Source: Citrus sinensis (lineage: Eukaryota > Streptophyta > Magnoliopsida > Sapindales > Rutaceae). From it: a DNA stretch of 64,000 nt. Shown piece by piece: positions 23,401 through 36,200 of this stretch. Where the stretch lies: positions 27,381,501 through 27,445,500 of the forward strand of contig NC_068557.1 of the NCBI RefSeq assembly GCF_022201045.2, written 5' to 3'. The translations under genes and the position numbers were made by a program. How positions within the stretch are numbered: the stretch's first letter is position 1; each line of letters begins with the position of its first letter. The notes beneath the pieces were generated by a model. That model had not been told where the DNA came from. It worked only from the letters and a program-made list of their open reading frames with translations, and did no database searches.

Positions 23401-26400
23401 TGAAGAGAGTAACATCTTAAGGGAGAAAAAAACATAACAATATTTAAGGGTTGAATAAGTATTATATTGTAGGATTTTCTTTTAGTTATAATTTATTTAT
23501 ATCAGGTAAAAATAAAATGAAAATTTATTAACCAACATTGTAATCGATAAAATAAAAAATAAAAAAACATTCATATATAATGAGATTGGGGTGGGATGTG
23601 ATTGGAAATACAAAACCAAACTCCACTTATTTAAGAATTTGGGGATTATTTTTCCCTCATTCTGCATCTCATTCTTTAAAAATTATTAAAAATTCACCCC
23701 ATTTGAGATGGGGGTCTAGGAGTTCTAAATCCGTAGAGAATTTTACAATCCCTAGTCACATGAAGACATATAAATTTTTTAATTAACTGGATGATATATA
23801 TTTCATTTCTTTGGCAACAGTAATCAAAAGGGTGCCTATAATTTTTTGTGAACAAAACCAACCAGATTGTTTAAATGAACATACTAATTAATGTTTTTCC
23901 TAATCTACTTCTTTTGTTTTATTTTACTTCGCTTTCCGTTTTAGTGGGTTACAATCCATGATAACTTGGTTGAATATATGAAGTCATATCTGTTCAATGT
24001 AACCCTATGTTTCCCCTTTCCACCTGATTGTTTTATTGTCTTCCTACTGTGTTCAGCTAGCTGGCATCCTGTTAGACACAGGGAACTTAACAAATACTCA
24101 ATGTACCTCCAAAGACAAATACATGGCTACATTGTTGATCAATGGAGCAGGTCGTTTTGGATGCAACGGTCTTTACCAAATATGTAAGGTCTTATCTGCT
24201 TACTTCTGTTTGCGATTCAGAAGGTTTTGGTGTTGCTTCTTTTTTCATTTTCCTTTTCTATATACTTCTAAAGCTCATTTGTGGAGGTAAAATTAACAAT
24301 CTGCAGTGAGATACTTGATGTACGACGTGTCTGACCTCAAAGTGGTGGATATTTTGCGCAAGGATTTCAAAAAGTGGAAAACAGCAGGTATGAACTTGCT
24401 GTAACCTCTGATTTTGATACTCAGAATGCATTTGAATATTGTGAATCTGTTAGAAACCGTTGTATTCCAACTTCATCTTCTAGTACCGGTGATACACTGA
24501 ACTCTCGATATTTATGTGGAACTAAATGGAAAATCCTAAATTCTTAAGCTTCGTGACCAATCACTAACGTGGATATAAACACATTCTGCTTCACATTTAT
24601 GTTCTATTGTCATGCTGTGGCAGGTAAACAAGACAATGTTGCTTCAAGATCAGTATTGGTTTCTCACATTGGGATGAGTTCTATTGGGATTTCCACTCAG
24701 CAGCTTCTTGCACACGAGGATGCTTCAATTCTAGAAATAAAATATTTCCAGCGTGAGTTGCCAAATCCATATCCAAATAGCATATATTAAGAATATATTC
24801 TGTCATGGAATTATTGCCGTCATCTTCTTGTGTCATTTATGAAAAATGCACATATATCATGTTATTGGGATAAAGAAAGGGCAGCATGCAGTAACCATAC
24901 AAGTCTAATTTAGAATTGAGTGACTGAGTCAATAATCTCTCAGCTTTTCCTTATGCTCTAGAAGTACCATAAAGAAAGGGCAGCATGCAGTAACCATGTA
25001 GATGAAGTAATGTAGAGAAGCCGCTAGATTAGCCTTTGTAGCATCCAAAGAACAAAATGTAAAAGGGAGAGCACAACTTAGAGTTAAAAAGTATCTAATG
25101 AAAGGAATTTCATTTCCTTCATTAGCCCTGGCATTTATTTTCTCTTTAGGCCAACAACTTCAATAAAAGTGCTCTCTCTTAAAACATCTTTCTCTTAAAA
25201 CATCTAGGAAGACAAACCGTTGTTCAATTTATTTTAAAAAGATAAAAGGAGGCTCAGCAGCACAATAAGTTTGCAGAATAATCATCCAAAAATAAAAAAA
25301 AAATAAACAGATGGAAAATATAAACTTAAGTTAACCAGTCTTGGTATAAAATAGAAGCATATTAAAGAAGGAAAATCCTACATTTAATTATATACATTAT
25401 ATGAACAAGCTGTACCTATAGGCTCTGACTTTGTGTTCTTTTACAGTCATTTGAACAAAGTTTTGGGTTTTGGATTATTTGCCGAAATTTAAATATTTCT
25501 CTTCAATGCTTCGTTGCAAATTTTGCAGAGTTGGAGAAAGTTCGTTTACTGATGATTGTTTCAGGGTATTATGATTCAGAGAAGAACTTCAAGGTTTGCA
25601 AAAATTTATGTTTTCACATTTATTTTCATAATTACTTTGGCTAGAAAGAGGGGATTGTAACTACTTTCTAGTAGAAACTCAATGCTTCAACTCATGGAAT
25701 CAGGAATGATTTCTAGATAATTTCAGCTTAAGAGGAGCATTAAGTAATTTTTTTTTCCTTATATTTTGCGCATCCTAAAAATGAGATATAGATAATGTTG
25801 TGGTAATAAGACATTTAAACTAAAAGCAGCAGCTTGGAGGAACTAATGTGTAAAAAGTGCTTGTCAACAAAAAAAAAAGTGAAAAAATAGTGAAGCTTTC
25901 CATCTGCATACTCACCAGAATTACTACTAAAATCTTTCCTCATTATCTAAGCGATTATTCATGAAATTTTCATACATTTCTGAATTGTTGCTCACTTCTT
26001 TGTATTTGTACTAATCATTATTCTCATTATTTTGTGATTCAGAGAGAGATTTTGGTCTCTGCTGAATCTGTGGAGCTCATGAGGAATTTGCTCACCTTCC
26101 TCAATTCTAATGCTTCACAACTGCCACTAAAAGTTCTTCATCAGTCAGGTCAGCATCCCTTAAAACAATTCCTATCTACTTAACTAAATTTGCTGTGATT
26201 AACCAAAATAAAATTTGGGATACATTTTCTTTTCTTGATTTAAAAAAGAAAAAAGAAAAACAGAATTTTGTTACAAGATACCTAGGGAGTCTTAAAATGA
26301 CATCTGCATAACTTGTTACACACTGGCTCATATTATGTTGGCCTATTAACTCTTGTAACTCACTGTACCACAAGTAGTAACTGCCATTTGTGAATTATAA

Positions 26401-26575
26401 TCCCTCTTCTGGATTCACTAAGCTCACTTCAATTTGGTGTTGTCATGCAGGGCTCAAAGAGGAGATGAAAGCATTTGAGATTGATAAGTTTACATCGAGG
26501 AAAACAATCGAGCGGCTTTTGGAAGAGTTTGGTGGGACATCAAAGACTGGTGGAATTTCCTTGTTAAGAGATTAA
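20439..26575 (+). CDS. PRUNE-like DHH/DHHA2 phosphoesterase family protein
   Basis: I deduce thirteen exons: 20439-20465, 21176-21824, 21947-22131, 22289-22369, 22452-22493, 22597-22641, 22830-22916, 24057-24183, 24307-24387, 24624-24752, 25529-25593, 26043-26148, 26451-26575. They sum to 1749 nt (582 aa) in one frame. The first ~160 residues are a Ser-rich extension without a domain. Then come HVVIGQDVCDVGSLAS, NMKRADL, FVDEIDLSYYDLFGSL, LINGHKLPT and LLDTGNLTN, which line up with the motifs of PRUNE/family-II pyrophosphatase-like DHH proteins. A DHHA2-type C-terminal part (LVSHIGMSS..., LLMIVSGYYD) follows. Family members hydrolyse polyphosphate, pyrophosphate or cyclic nucleotides using metal-binding Asp/His. 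Here the DHH triplet reads NGH and the first motif has lost an Asp, so activity is doubtful. Intron 7 contains a hAT insertion and the first intron is 710 nt. The first exon is short and its ATG is the least certain part. Confidence 0.85.
23089..23754. mobile_element. Non-autonomous hAT element in intron 7 of the PRUNE-like gene
   Basis: The element starts TATGGATGGTAATGGGG. Its right end, reverse-complemented, starts TAGGGATTGTAAAATT, giving short hAT-like TIRs. The flanking 8-mers are GCCACATG (23081-23088) and GTCACATG (23755-23762), 7 of 8 identical. Subterminal GGGGTGG/CCCCACC-type motifs are typical of hAT ends. No transposase is present. It sits wholly within an intron and leaves the splice sites intact. 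Confidence 0.72.
24871..24997. repeat. Exact 28-bp direct repeat in intron 10
   Basis: TAAAGAAAGGGCAGCATGCA followed by GTAACCAT occurs at 24871-24898 and again at 24970-24997. The 71 nt between the copies show no inverted ends. It is probably a small local duplication. Confidence 0.85.
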
Positions 26576-27748
26576 GAAAAGATCAAAGATATCTTCATAG
26601 TTCAATTTGTAGACAATGATGAACCAACCGAAATATATGTGTGTGTGTATATGTTAGCAGTATAATATATGTCTTAGAATTGTGAGTGAATAACAAATTA
26701 ACAATGCATTTTTTTTGGGTTTGCTCCTTATATGCACAAGAATAAGATAACTACAGTTGAACTTCTAACAGGCTACAGATTTGATGTATACGTTCAAGCA
26801 CATAAGAATGTCAGAGTTATATTGTACTTGACTTATTTTGTAGAAACTAGTGCAAATAGTGGTGTTGTGGTCGACATGAAGCAATGGTTTGTATATTGGA
26901 GAATATCACTTTGTACTCCAAAGTGAAAGTTAGACGACAGTCGTCTACTTGATAATGAACTAAATGTCATGTCGTCAAATATACATAAATATTACTGACA
27001 TGTCTACCTAAAAAATTAGGGATACACATTAGTTATTTGTCTATCTGCTTCACACTCTCAAATATTTATAAATTATAATGTGCATGCTTATGTTGGCTCC
27101 CCACTAGACATAGTTTCTCCTTGAGTATATGAGGTTTCACTTTACTACAACCTAAACTGTATATGATCACATTGTAGCCATTTAATTGTTGTCCAAGCCA
27201 TTGTTGTTGTTACTCATCACTAACAAGCAAACTTTCAAAGCTTAGACAAACATATTTGCCTTTTCAATTAGAGAGAAATTACTTCAGCAGAAGCAACCTT
27301 TGAGTGCTTTTATAGAACTTACAATCCCATAAAATCTTGCATGGATGATAAACTATGCAATAATGTGGAACAATACTAAAACTTTTGAATCAAATATGAG
27401 AAGATAAAAGATCAGGTATTTATTCAAAGATCAAGTATTTATACAAAACCATAAACATCTGTCAATGTCTTGTACCATACAGACTCATATAAAATGTTCG
27501 AGAGATGAAAGAACATCATCAGGCATGAACTCTTAGTTGTTTAAGATACCCTCAACAATGTTAGGGAGAGACTAGGCATTCCCATTATCGACTCCCCTCA
27601 TGCATGCCGAAATACAGAAAATGTGAAACATTGTACTTAAAGCTGAAATTTCCTCTCAAAACAAAAGGTATAAGATTAGTATTTATCTAGACAAAATGCT
27701 TATGTGCAGGCAATACCAGAGAATCACTGCAATCCATACTGCAGAGCA
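26576..27748. other. Intergenic between convergent genes
   Basis: This holds the 3' UTRs of the PRUNE-like gene and the RPI4-like gene. Around 26935-27005 are palindromic GACGACAGTCGTC and ATGTCATGTCGTC motifs that echo those of the tandem repeat at 9090-12650. No gene is recognised. Confidence 0.5.
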
Positions 27749-30034
27749 TCATGATTGAAGCCCCTCTGCTGTGTTTGCTGAAAGATTATCAACAGTGCTC
27801 AAACCACTTTCTGACGCAATCACGACTGCACACCTGTAGTTTCTTGGCAAGAGGAAAACAAATTAGACAATAACGGACAAGCTACACATATTTGGACCAA
27901 AAGAATTAAGAATATTCAAAAACAAATTAGCATTATGACTTCCTCCCTCCAAAACGAGATGTGATGAATCAATAATATTTTTTGAAAATTAGCACATGCG
28001 TAAAAAAAAAAACAGTGAAAATTAGTGATATTATTCACTAGTAGGTGCTACAAATGCAGAATCACTAGTTGGTGTAACATGAAACAGAAGCAGAATAAGA
28101 ATGCCAAGGAACAAGGAAACTAACGGGAACTTGGAAACGACTCCATGATCCACAACTCCATCAATTTTATCAAGACTTTCAGCTACTTTAGCTGCAAGTA
28201 TTAGTTGTGCAAGTCAATACGAAAAATCTTGGAACCTAAAAGCAAGCACTCAAATAGGAAACATTATGATTGCGAGACCAACCAAGGCTTGGTATTGGGG
28301 ATGTGAAGATGATATCGAGAACATGATGACCTTCTTTGGTAACCAATGGGAAGTCACCTCCAAGAGGACCTGCAAGCCCAATTGATGCTCTCCTCCAAAT
28401 CTTCGGTTATTGAGCAATTGAGTGGAAAAATCATTCTAATAGGCAATATATTTTCTTAAAGGATAGTTTTCAAATGCTAGTTCCTTCGATCTGAAGCAAC
28501 ACATTATCTTGCAAGCATAGTTTTGGGCCATGAAAAGACCACTCACAACTCAATTTAATGAAATTTTCAAAGTCTGTTGTACGGAATAGAAAATACCTCT
28601 GCATCACCAATAAACAAATCATCAATCTCTTCTGCAGTTTCCATCCAGTTAACCTGAAATATAGTTCTCAATTTTAATAAGTCAACCTTATCCAAATGTG
28701 GTATTTGCTAATTTCATAAATTTGTTTTGCTGCTTACAGGTTGAACTAGAACTGGAACAGAACCATCTAGAACACCTTTATACTGATTCTCTGATACCAT
28801 GAAAACCAGTTTGTCGGCGGCATTAAGTACAGACTGCAATCAAAACAAAAATAAGTGCGCTGTTACTATAAATGCATAACTAAATATACTAAAAACTATC
28901 AAATAAAACTCACCTTCTCTTGGATTATGGACTCATCACCTTTCGGTTGCTGACGCCCAATGACTGCAACAAGTGTTCCCTCTTCAATAATATCAGCATC
29001 ATCAAATGCAAAATCAATCTACAAAGAAGAAGATAAAGTGATATGTTAATAATAATTCAAACTGAAAGAAAAAATTATGCTATATGCAGTCTGTTGTATC
29101 AAAAACTATTGAATCACTCACATAGAAAACAAATTCATTTCTTAAAAGTAATTTCTTTGCATATCAAACTTTACACGAATCATATAACCACGTAATACTC
29201 ACAAAAAAAAATAAGAAGGAAATTTAATAGATGATTAAAGTCTGTGCACACTTGAGAAGTATCTCGGTACTGATCCAACGGAATCCCAGCCACCGCTGCT
29301 TCATTAGCACTAGCCACAGACCTGCATAAGTCCAAAACAAATAGTACATTTTAATTTGACTGCAAAAAATAAGGCGTCATTGAATAACATTTTCTAATTA
29401 ATTTTCCTAAGGTAGATAGAAAATACATTCAATATAATTGTGGAAAATATACTCTTAAATCTTGACATTACACAATTTTATATGTGAACTTTCGTAGATA
29501 CATCAACTGGAAACAACACAACAAAACTAACTGCTGCATTTTCATAATTAATGTGAATGAGAAATTATATAAGAAGTAAACCAAAAAATACTCACGTGGG
29601 TATCCCTATAACATCTTTTAAAGCACCAGCACGAAGCTGGCGACCCATATATTCTATGGCCATTGCAGAAGCTTGGCCAGACCCTAACCCAACAACCATG
29701 CCACTGGTAATGTAAGTGTCAACCTAAAATTCAACACAAGACAAGAGGAACTCAAAACTCAAGTAATATACATACATGCATAAAATAATAGCATCTGTAT
29801 GAAGAAGCTGACAATGAGGAATGTTACAGTGTGCTTGGCTGCACGGAATAGCACTGATGAGCCATTAGAAAGAGCGCCACTGCTGTCGCTGCTACTGCTT
29901 CCCCGAATCATTGTTTTGTTCATTCTAACTTTGTTGTTGTTACTCTTGAAAGTAATAAATGAACGATGTGGGATTGCAGCTGATGATGATGATGACGACG
30001 ACAATGATGAAGGTGACGTTGAGATCAATGCCAT
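27749..30034 (-). CDS. RPI4: Ribose-5-phosphate isomerase, plastid, RPI4-like
   Basis: Nine exons on the minus strand: 30034-29828, 29723-29596, 29321-29252, 29018-28914, 28833-28738, 28653-28597, 28400-28283, 28191-28125, 27833-27749. They total 933 nt, 310 aa. The first ~70 residues are Ser-rich and basic ([20 protein letters not shown]...), a typical chloroplast transit peptide. The RpiA fold follows: [19 protein letters not shown] (phosphate loop), [52 protein letters not shown] and [19 protein letters not shown]. RpiA interconverts ribose-5-phosphate and ribulose-5-phosphate in the Calvin and pentose phosphate pathways. The usual DGADE and GGG loops are altered here ([15 protein letters not shown]), as I expect for the divergent RPI4 branch, so catalysis is uncertain. 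The start is the only ATG giving a transit peptide. Intron 8 has an open extension (see findings). Confidence 0.88.
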
Positions 30035-31517
30035 ATTTTGCCTTTCTTTTTAGTTCTCCTTGCTGCTCTTTTTGGTTTCCCTCCGTGCGTTATCCATTCC
30101 TCTGGTTTCAGTTCAATAGGGTCAATAACTTCTGGGTCCCTGAATTGCCTTTATTCTTAAAAAGAGTGAGGAACTTATTTGATACAATTTGAAATACTAT
30201 GGATTTATTTAAGAATATTTAATAATTCAGGGACCTGAATGTTATTGACCCAAAATATCAACGACTTGATCGGTTGACCCGACGAGCCCAGTCCAAATCC
30301 TAATGCTGGTCCGTTTGGGGTTAATTTCCTGACTCGAGCCCAATCTGTTTATGAAGTTAATAGAACAAAGCCCAAGCAACATAACTATTTTGCTCCAACG
30401 ACATTTTAGCAATATTTGATATTTTTTTTTTTTTCTCCCAAAAGCAATCTCCATTATTCGAACTCAAAATTTCTCGTGTCATCTCCAAATAATCAATTTA
30501 TGCAGTATTAAAAATGATGTTAAAAAGCTAATAATGTTGATAATTATATTACAATTATCAACACTGTATCTTTTAAAATTTTGGTGAGGCAACGAGACAA
30601 ATGATTCATGCATATGTCATCAAACCCCAAGAGCCACTACAATATTTTTGCATGAAAGATTAAACATTATAAAGAGAGATTTAGCCAAAAAAAAGGGCCA
30701 CACTCGATACTACCATTAAAAAGGATCAAAGCAAAGGAGATGATGATCGAAATCTGAGCTTTGGAACCCACTTGCCCAACACTCTCTTAAAGATTGATGA
30801 AACGCAAGCACCAATTCCACTGATTCAGGCAAAAAGATCACTTTCGCAGATTATTATTATTATTATTATTTTTACCGACTTTAGTTCATTCTTATTCCTT
30901 CCTTAGTTTTCCCAATATCAAACTAAACGACACCGTTTTGGTTCATCATTCTTTTTTCGTGTAATCAAACAAAATGATAAAAAGTCACATGGAGAAGGCC
31001 AGCCATCAATTGAAACCAAAGTGAAAGTGATGCTAATGATTGTAGAATCAACCTCTTTTTATAACTTTATATAAATCACTTCTATTTCCCATAATCAATT
31101 GGAAACAGTAAGAGCATCATCATCCCCCAACGACTCTTACCATAAGAAATAATGAAAAGTGATGAAAACGGTGTGCATGGCCATTGGCAGCATGATAGCA
31201 CAGCTTGACCCACTTATCTTTTCGACAAACAACATTTAATTATGGGAATATTTTTACCGCACGAGATTGAACATTTTTGCGGAGGTAAGTATTTATAAAG
31301 AATAATTTGAGCAAAGAAAGAAGAATCAAATCGATCGAAGTGTATGTAGTTGTTTAAAGAATCCCATATCACTCCCACTCACTTTTGTTTGTTAACTTTT
31401 AATTGGCATGTGCCACCCAAAAACTTAAGTGTCTATATACACACACACACACACGACACACCCCACCGTCCCACAAGACCCCCATTTTATCTTGTATCAT
31501 TTATTAATTTATTTCCC

Positions 31518-31552
<35 letters not shown>

Positions 31553-33281
31553 ACTAGATCTTTCATTTTCTCTGAAACTATATGCTGATATTGTATATAT
31601 ATATTTTTTGGAATTATATGTTAAATTATGAAGTTTTTATATGGGAATTGAAAGAGAATCAAAATCCGTGAGTATATATTTTTCGCATAATGTTTGTGCA
31701 GTTGTATAATAAAGACTATAGAAATGTGTCACTCACGGGGGGTTAGAGCAGCAAAGTGATGACTTTTAAAGAATTAAAACGTTGGGGGAAGAATAGAATA
31801 GAATTAGAAGACAAAAGTTGAAAGAAAGGGGGCCAACACCAACGGCCGAGACCCGTCAATTCCAAACCGTCATTTTCATACTCAGCCCACTATCGCCGAC
31901 CCCCCCTTTTTTTTTTAAATAAAATAAATATTTTTGTGTTATTACTTCTATAGAATGAGAGTTTCTTCACTCTTCATCTCAGAATCATTACGTTAAATTG
32001 CATCATATCAAATGATAAAAAAAAAAAAATGTAAAACTAAAGTTATAAATAAATGACTAAGTTGATTTATAAACAAATTATAAGTTACATGTTAAATATA
32101 AAAGAGAAAATTCATTCTTTTTAGTTATTACGTTGAAACTCCTTTTTTTTTTTTGGGGAGAAATATGGAAATGTCTTATTTATAATAGAAAACAATGATT
32201 TTTAGTACATTTATTAATAATGGTAGATCTTGATTATCTTTAACGTATTTTAAATAAATAATTTAGATAAATTTCAAAATTAATGAAATATAATTGGATT
32301 TTACCCAAATTTCATAGAAGGAGAATTAATGTTCTAGAAATTACTTCAACTTATTTCCAAATAATTTTTCATTCACTTTGTAATAAAATAGGATACTATT
32401 TTATATTCATGTATTTTTTCTTTGATAATGAAGTTGTAAAGTGCATCTGATCACATTTAATTAACTCCCTCGTTTATTTGTAAGGTTAACATCTTTTTCT
32501 TTTTCTTTTTTAAATCTTCATAAAATATTATTATGAAGACTTCTATAGCATCGATGTAGAGAACATCAAGGTGATGATTGATTGGAATATCTAGCATCAT
32601 GTTATGACAATTAAAACATATTAAGACATAAGTTTTTTGTTTTTATATTACTAAGTAATCGGGATAAGCCCAAGAGTTTGCACATATTTTTATGACCAGA
32701 ATTATTTTGATTCTCTCATTAATAATTAAGTAAAAATAACGTCAATATGCTGCAATAATAGGAAAAGAACAAATTGAATTATTGATAAGAAAAAGACGGC
32801 AAAAGTTTCCAAAGACTCCCAACAGTCGAAAATAAGCGGAAGAATCCAAAAGCAAACGTTCATTTTTTTTTCTCGTCATGTTGTACAATTTTTCTCTTCG
32901 TTTAAACAAAACGTTCATATTCACACGGCCCAAGAAAGTTGCTCATTCTCCATCCCACTTCACTCCAGCTGTTTAATTCTCTCTCTCTCTTGCCCTTTCA
33001 CTCTTTAAGCGAAAGATTTCTTATTCCATTCGTTTCTCATTAATAATAATAATAAAATGTTTCACAGCTTTCACTGAGCCATTGCCAGCACAGCTCATAT
33101 CCTGTTGAGGTTTAATGGGCATTTTAGCTTTTTCAGTTCGCAGTCACGGCTTGTTTCCACTTTCTGCAGAAGGGTTTTTCTTCTCGTGGCTGCCAGAGCT
33201 TTGTTGAAACCCTTTCTTTTCTTTTCTTTTTTTCATTTTTCGTTTTTTGGGATTTTTGATTTGGCCTTGAATTTTCAGCAA
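30035..33281. other. Intergenic between divergent genes; both promoters
   Basis: This 3.2-kb stretch lies between the RPI4-like gene (-) and the subtilase gene (+). It contains an AC run near 31438-31454, a (TC)n run at 31521-31551, ATT repeats near 30850 and poly-T/A stretches. A minus-strand frame at 32742-32933 has no recognised domain. The subtilase 5' leader probably begins around 33000-33100 after pyrimidine-rich sequence. No RNA hairpin was recognised. Confidence 0.5.
31521..31551. repeat. (TC)n microsatellite
   Basis: About 15 uninterrupted TC units. A shorter AC run lies about 75 nt upstream. Confidence 0.95.
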
Positions 33282-36200
33282 ATGGGGAGCAGTTGTCGTA
33301 GTTGCAGGTGGCTGCGTTTATTCGTGGTGGTTCTTTTGTTGGGGTTTTTGGTATGCACTAGTTTTTGTCGGGCTCAGGATGATTCAGAACCAGATGATGA
33401 AATTACAGCTGTGTACATTGTTACTCTTAAACAAGCTCCTTCAGTTCATCGCTTTGCTCAGGAGCTCAGAAGAGGAAATAAAAATCACGGCTTTCACAAA
33501 CAGAATGGAACTTCTGGTAGATTAAGTAGGCTCAACAATCCCAGGTACTGAATTTTCACTATTACTATCATTTTTCTTGTATTTAAATGGCTTAATAACT
33601 GAACCAATGCTCTTAATGCTGTGTATTATTTGTAATTACTGTGCTGTTTACTTCTTTTCAGTTTATTACATAAGTGGTTCAACAGTTGGTGATTTGATGA
33701 ACAGAATTTGTCGTATGCATAAGTTTTCTTGAGTTCTTTCTCTTTTTTTTTTTTCAATTGTTTTTGTTGGATAAAAGAATTAGTGTTTGTTTATGATTGT
33801 AGACCAAGTGTGTGATGGGGTCCTCTCGTGTCCCTTTTTGTGGCTTCTTGTCTAATATCTATCACGAAACCATGAAACGTGCATATATGTATCATATCAG
33901 TTTTTCTTTTTAGTATTTCCTCTAAAAAGAAAATCTATATGATGAGTGGTCTTTGTATTGTGGAATTATATTTGGATTCGGAGTGGGAAACAGTGAGTTT
34001 TCATTATTTAAGATACTCTTGTTTAATTATTTGAGCATAATTCACCTGAAAATAGTAATTATAATAGACAATGGTTAATCTCCAACTTGTCTTTTTTGTT
34101 TTTTGGTAAACACTAAATAAAGAGAGTTCATTTGACCAATTATTCTTTTTGTGTATTCTTCCTATTCCTACATTTAGGAACGTTTCAATATCCCATCCAC
34201 GGTCTGGTTATAATATTTCCAGAGTTCATGATTCAATATTGAGGAGGGCTTTTAAGGGGGAGAAGTATCTAAAGCTTTATAGCTACCACTACTTGATTAA
34301 TGGGTTTTCTGTGTTTGTTACACCACAACAGGTATATTATCAGTTGATATTTATTTTTAGCATTCATTATTATGTTGTTATGATGATGATTATGCTGGTA
34401 AAAGTATTGGCATGCTCTCATTGCTAGATTCCTTTCCCTTTTTACTTCTCTTCCTGAATTCTGTATTGTTCAGTTATAGTTGCACAATAGTAGCGTAAGT
34501 CCCCTGAAACTGTTACTTTTTTGTGACTGCAACTTTTTTTCATATTTGGGTAGAAATGTACTTACAAAGTTCATAAACTTGTCCTATTCATCAATTTCTA
34601 AGGCAGAGAAGCTTTCAAGAAGGAGAGAAGTGGCAAATGTGGTTTCGGATTTTTCTGTTAGAACTGCAACCACACATACACCACAGTTCTTGGGTTTGCC
34701 ACAGGGGGCGTGGATCCAAGAAGGTGGATATGAAACTGCTGGAGAAGGAGTAGTAATTGGTTTTATTGATACCGGTATTGATCCAACTCATCCCAGCTTT
34801 GCTGATGATGCATCTGAGCACTCCTATCCAGTCCCCAGTCACTTTTCTGGCATTTGTGAGGTTACCCGGGATTTTCCATCTGGATCATGCAACAGGAAGC
34901 TTATTGGTGCTCGCCATTTTGCGGCATCTGCTATAACTAGAGGAATTTTCAATTCAAGCCAGGACTATGCTTCACCATTTGACGGTGATGGCCATGGCTC
35001 GTGAGTTTGTTTCTGCATTCCTTTATAGTTAGTAGTTATAGTTTTACAGTAGTGGCTTTCAAAGAGTTATAGAAGCTTCTATTTTTTCTTTTAGTTAAAT
35101 GTGTTCAAGACATTATCAGATTTCTGTAGATTATAACCACTTTAAGCCTGCATTAGAACTTGGACAGTGAGAAAATAGTCGGGATGTACTCAACATAGAG
35201 ATTTCTGGATGAAACTGAATTCAGAAATCGAGTTCATTCCCTTATGATCCATTAAAGAAAACAATGCAAAAATAAATAATAAATAAATAAGAATTTTGAT
35301 ACTCGGTTTTGTAATTTCCATGATTAGTTTGTTGAAACACTTAAGAAATTTTTTTTGATGTCTACAATTCTTTCTGTTGCTGGTATATGTCATATTTACA
35401 AATTATAATATTCAATTTCATTCAGTTATCCAGTTCTTCAGAGTGCAACTAAATTGATCTAATTTATAAATACAGGCACACAGCATCTGTTGCTGCCGGA
35501 AATCATGGCATTCCAGTGGTAGTAACCGGGCATCATTTTGGAAATGCGAGTGGGATGGCCCCTCGATCACAGTAATTTTCTATACCAGATTTTCTTTTTT
35601 TTTCCCTATTAAAATTGTCTGATGTGTTTGACAAAATACTACAGCTGGAGTTAAATGCATAAAGCAAATCTGAGAATTATCATCATGCACTGCACACCAT
35701 TTCATTGTCTAGACCAAGATCGAATCATTTCATGTGTAAATCTTTTATATTTGTTATTTAAGTTTTGTTGGTTAACATGTTATTAAGCACCCATCTTTTG
35801 CAGTATTGCTGTTTACAAGGCATTGTACAAAAGCTTTGGGGGCTTTGCTGCAGATGTGGTCGCTGCCATAGACCAGGTATGTATGACTGGTTCAATTTAT
35901 TTTTTCTATCAATCTCTTGTATTAGAACTGATTTTTGTTCAAGGAGGTTCTGCGATGTAAATTGTTCATGTTTCTCTCGAACAGATATCAATCTTTCATT
36001 ATCAAAAAGTCATATACAGAAACAGAAGATTACTCTTAACAGGACCCTATGCGAACGAATATTTGCTTCTTAATAGGGAAGAGAAAGAACCTGTTGGTAG
36101 AGATATTATCCACTCTGATACAACCATTCTATATGAGAACCATTATTGATATCCTTAGTCCATGGAAGTGTAACAGATATGAGTGCACTTTTTGTTGCTG

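Noticed and set aside
29799-30053. Plus-strand frame with an Asp run
   Set aside because: It is antisense to the Ser-rich transit peptide of the RPI4-like gene.
31130-31230. Sequence GGCAGCATGATAGCAC resembling a microRNA core
   Set aside because: It does not match a known miRNA in full, and no complementary arm was seen nearby.
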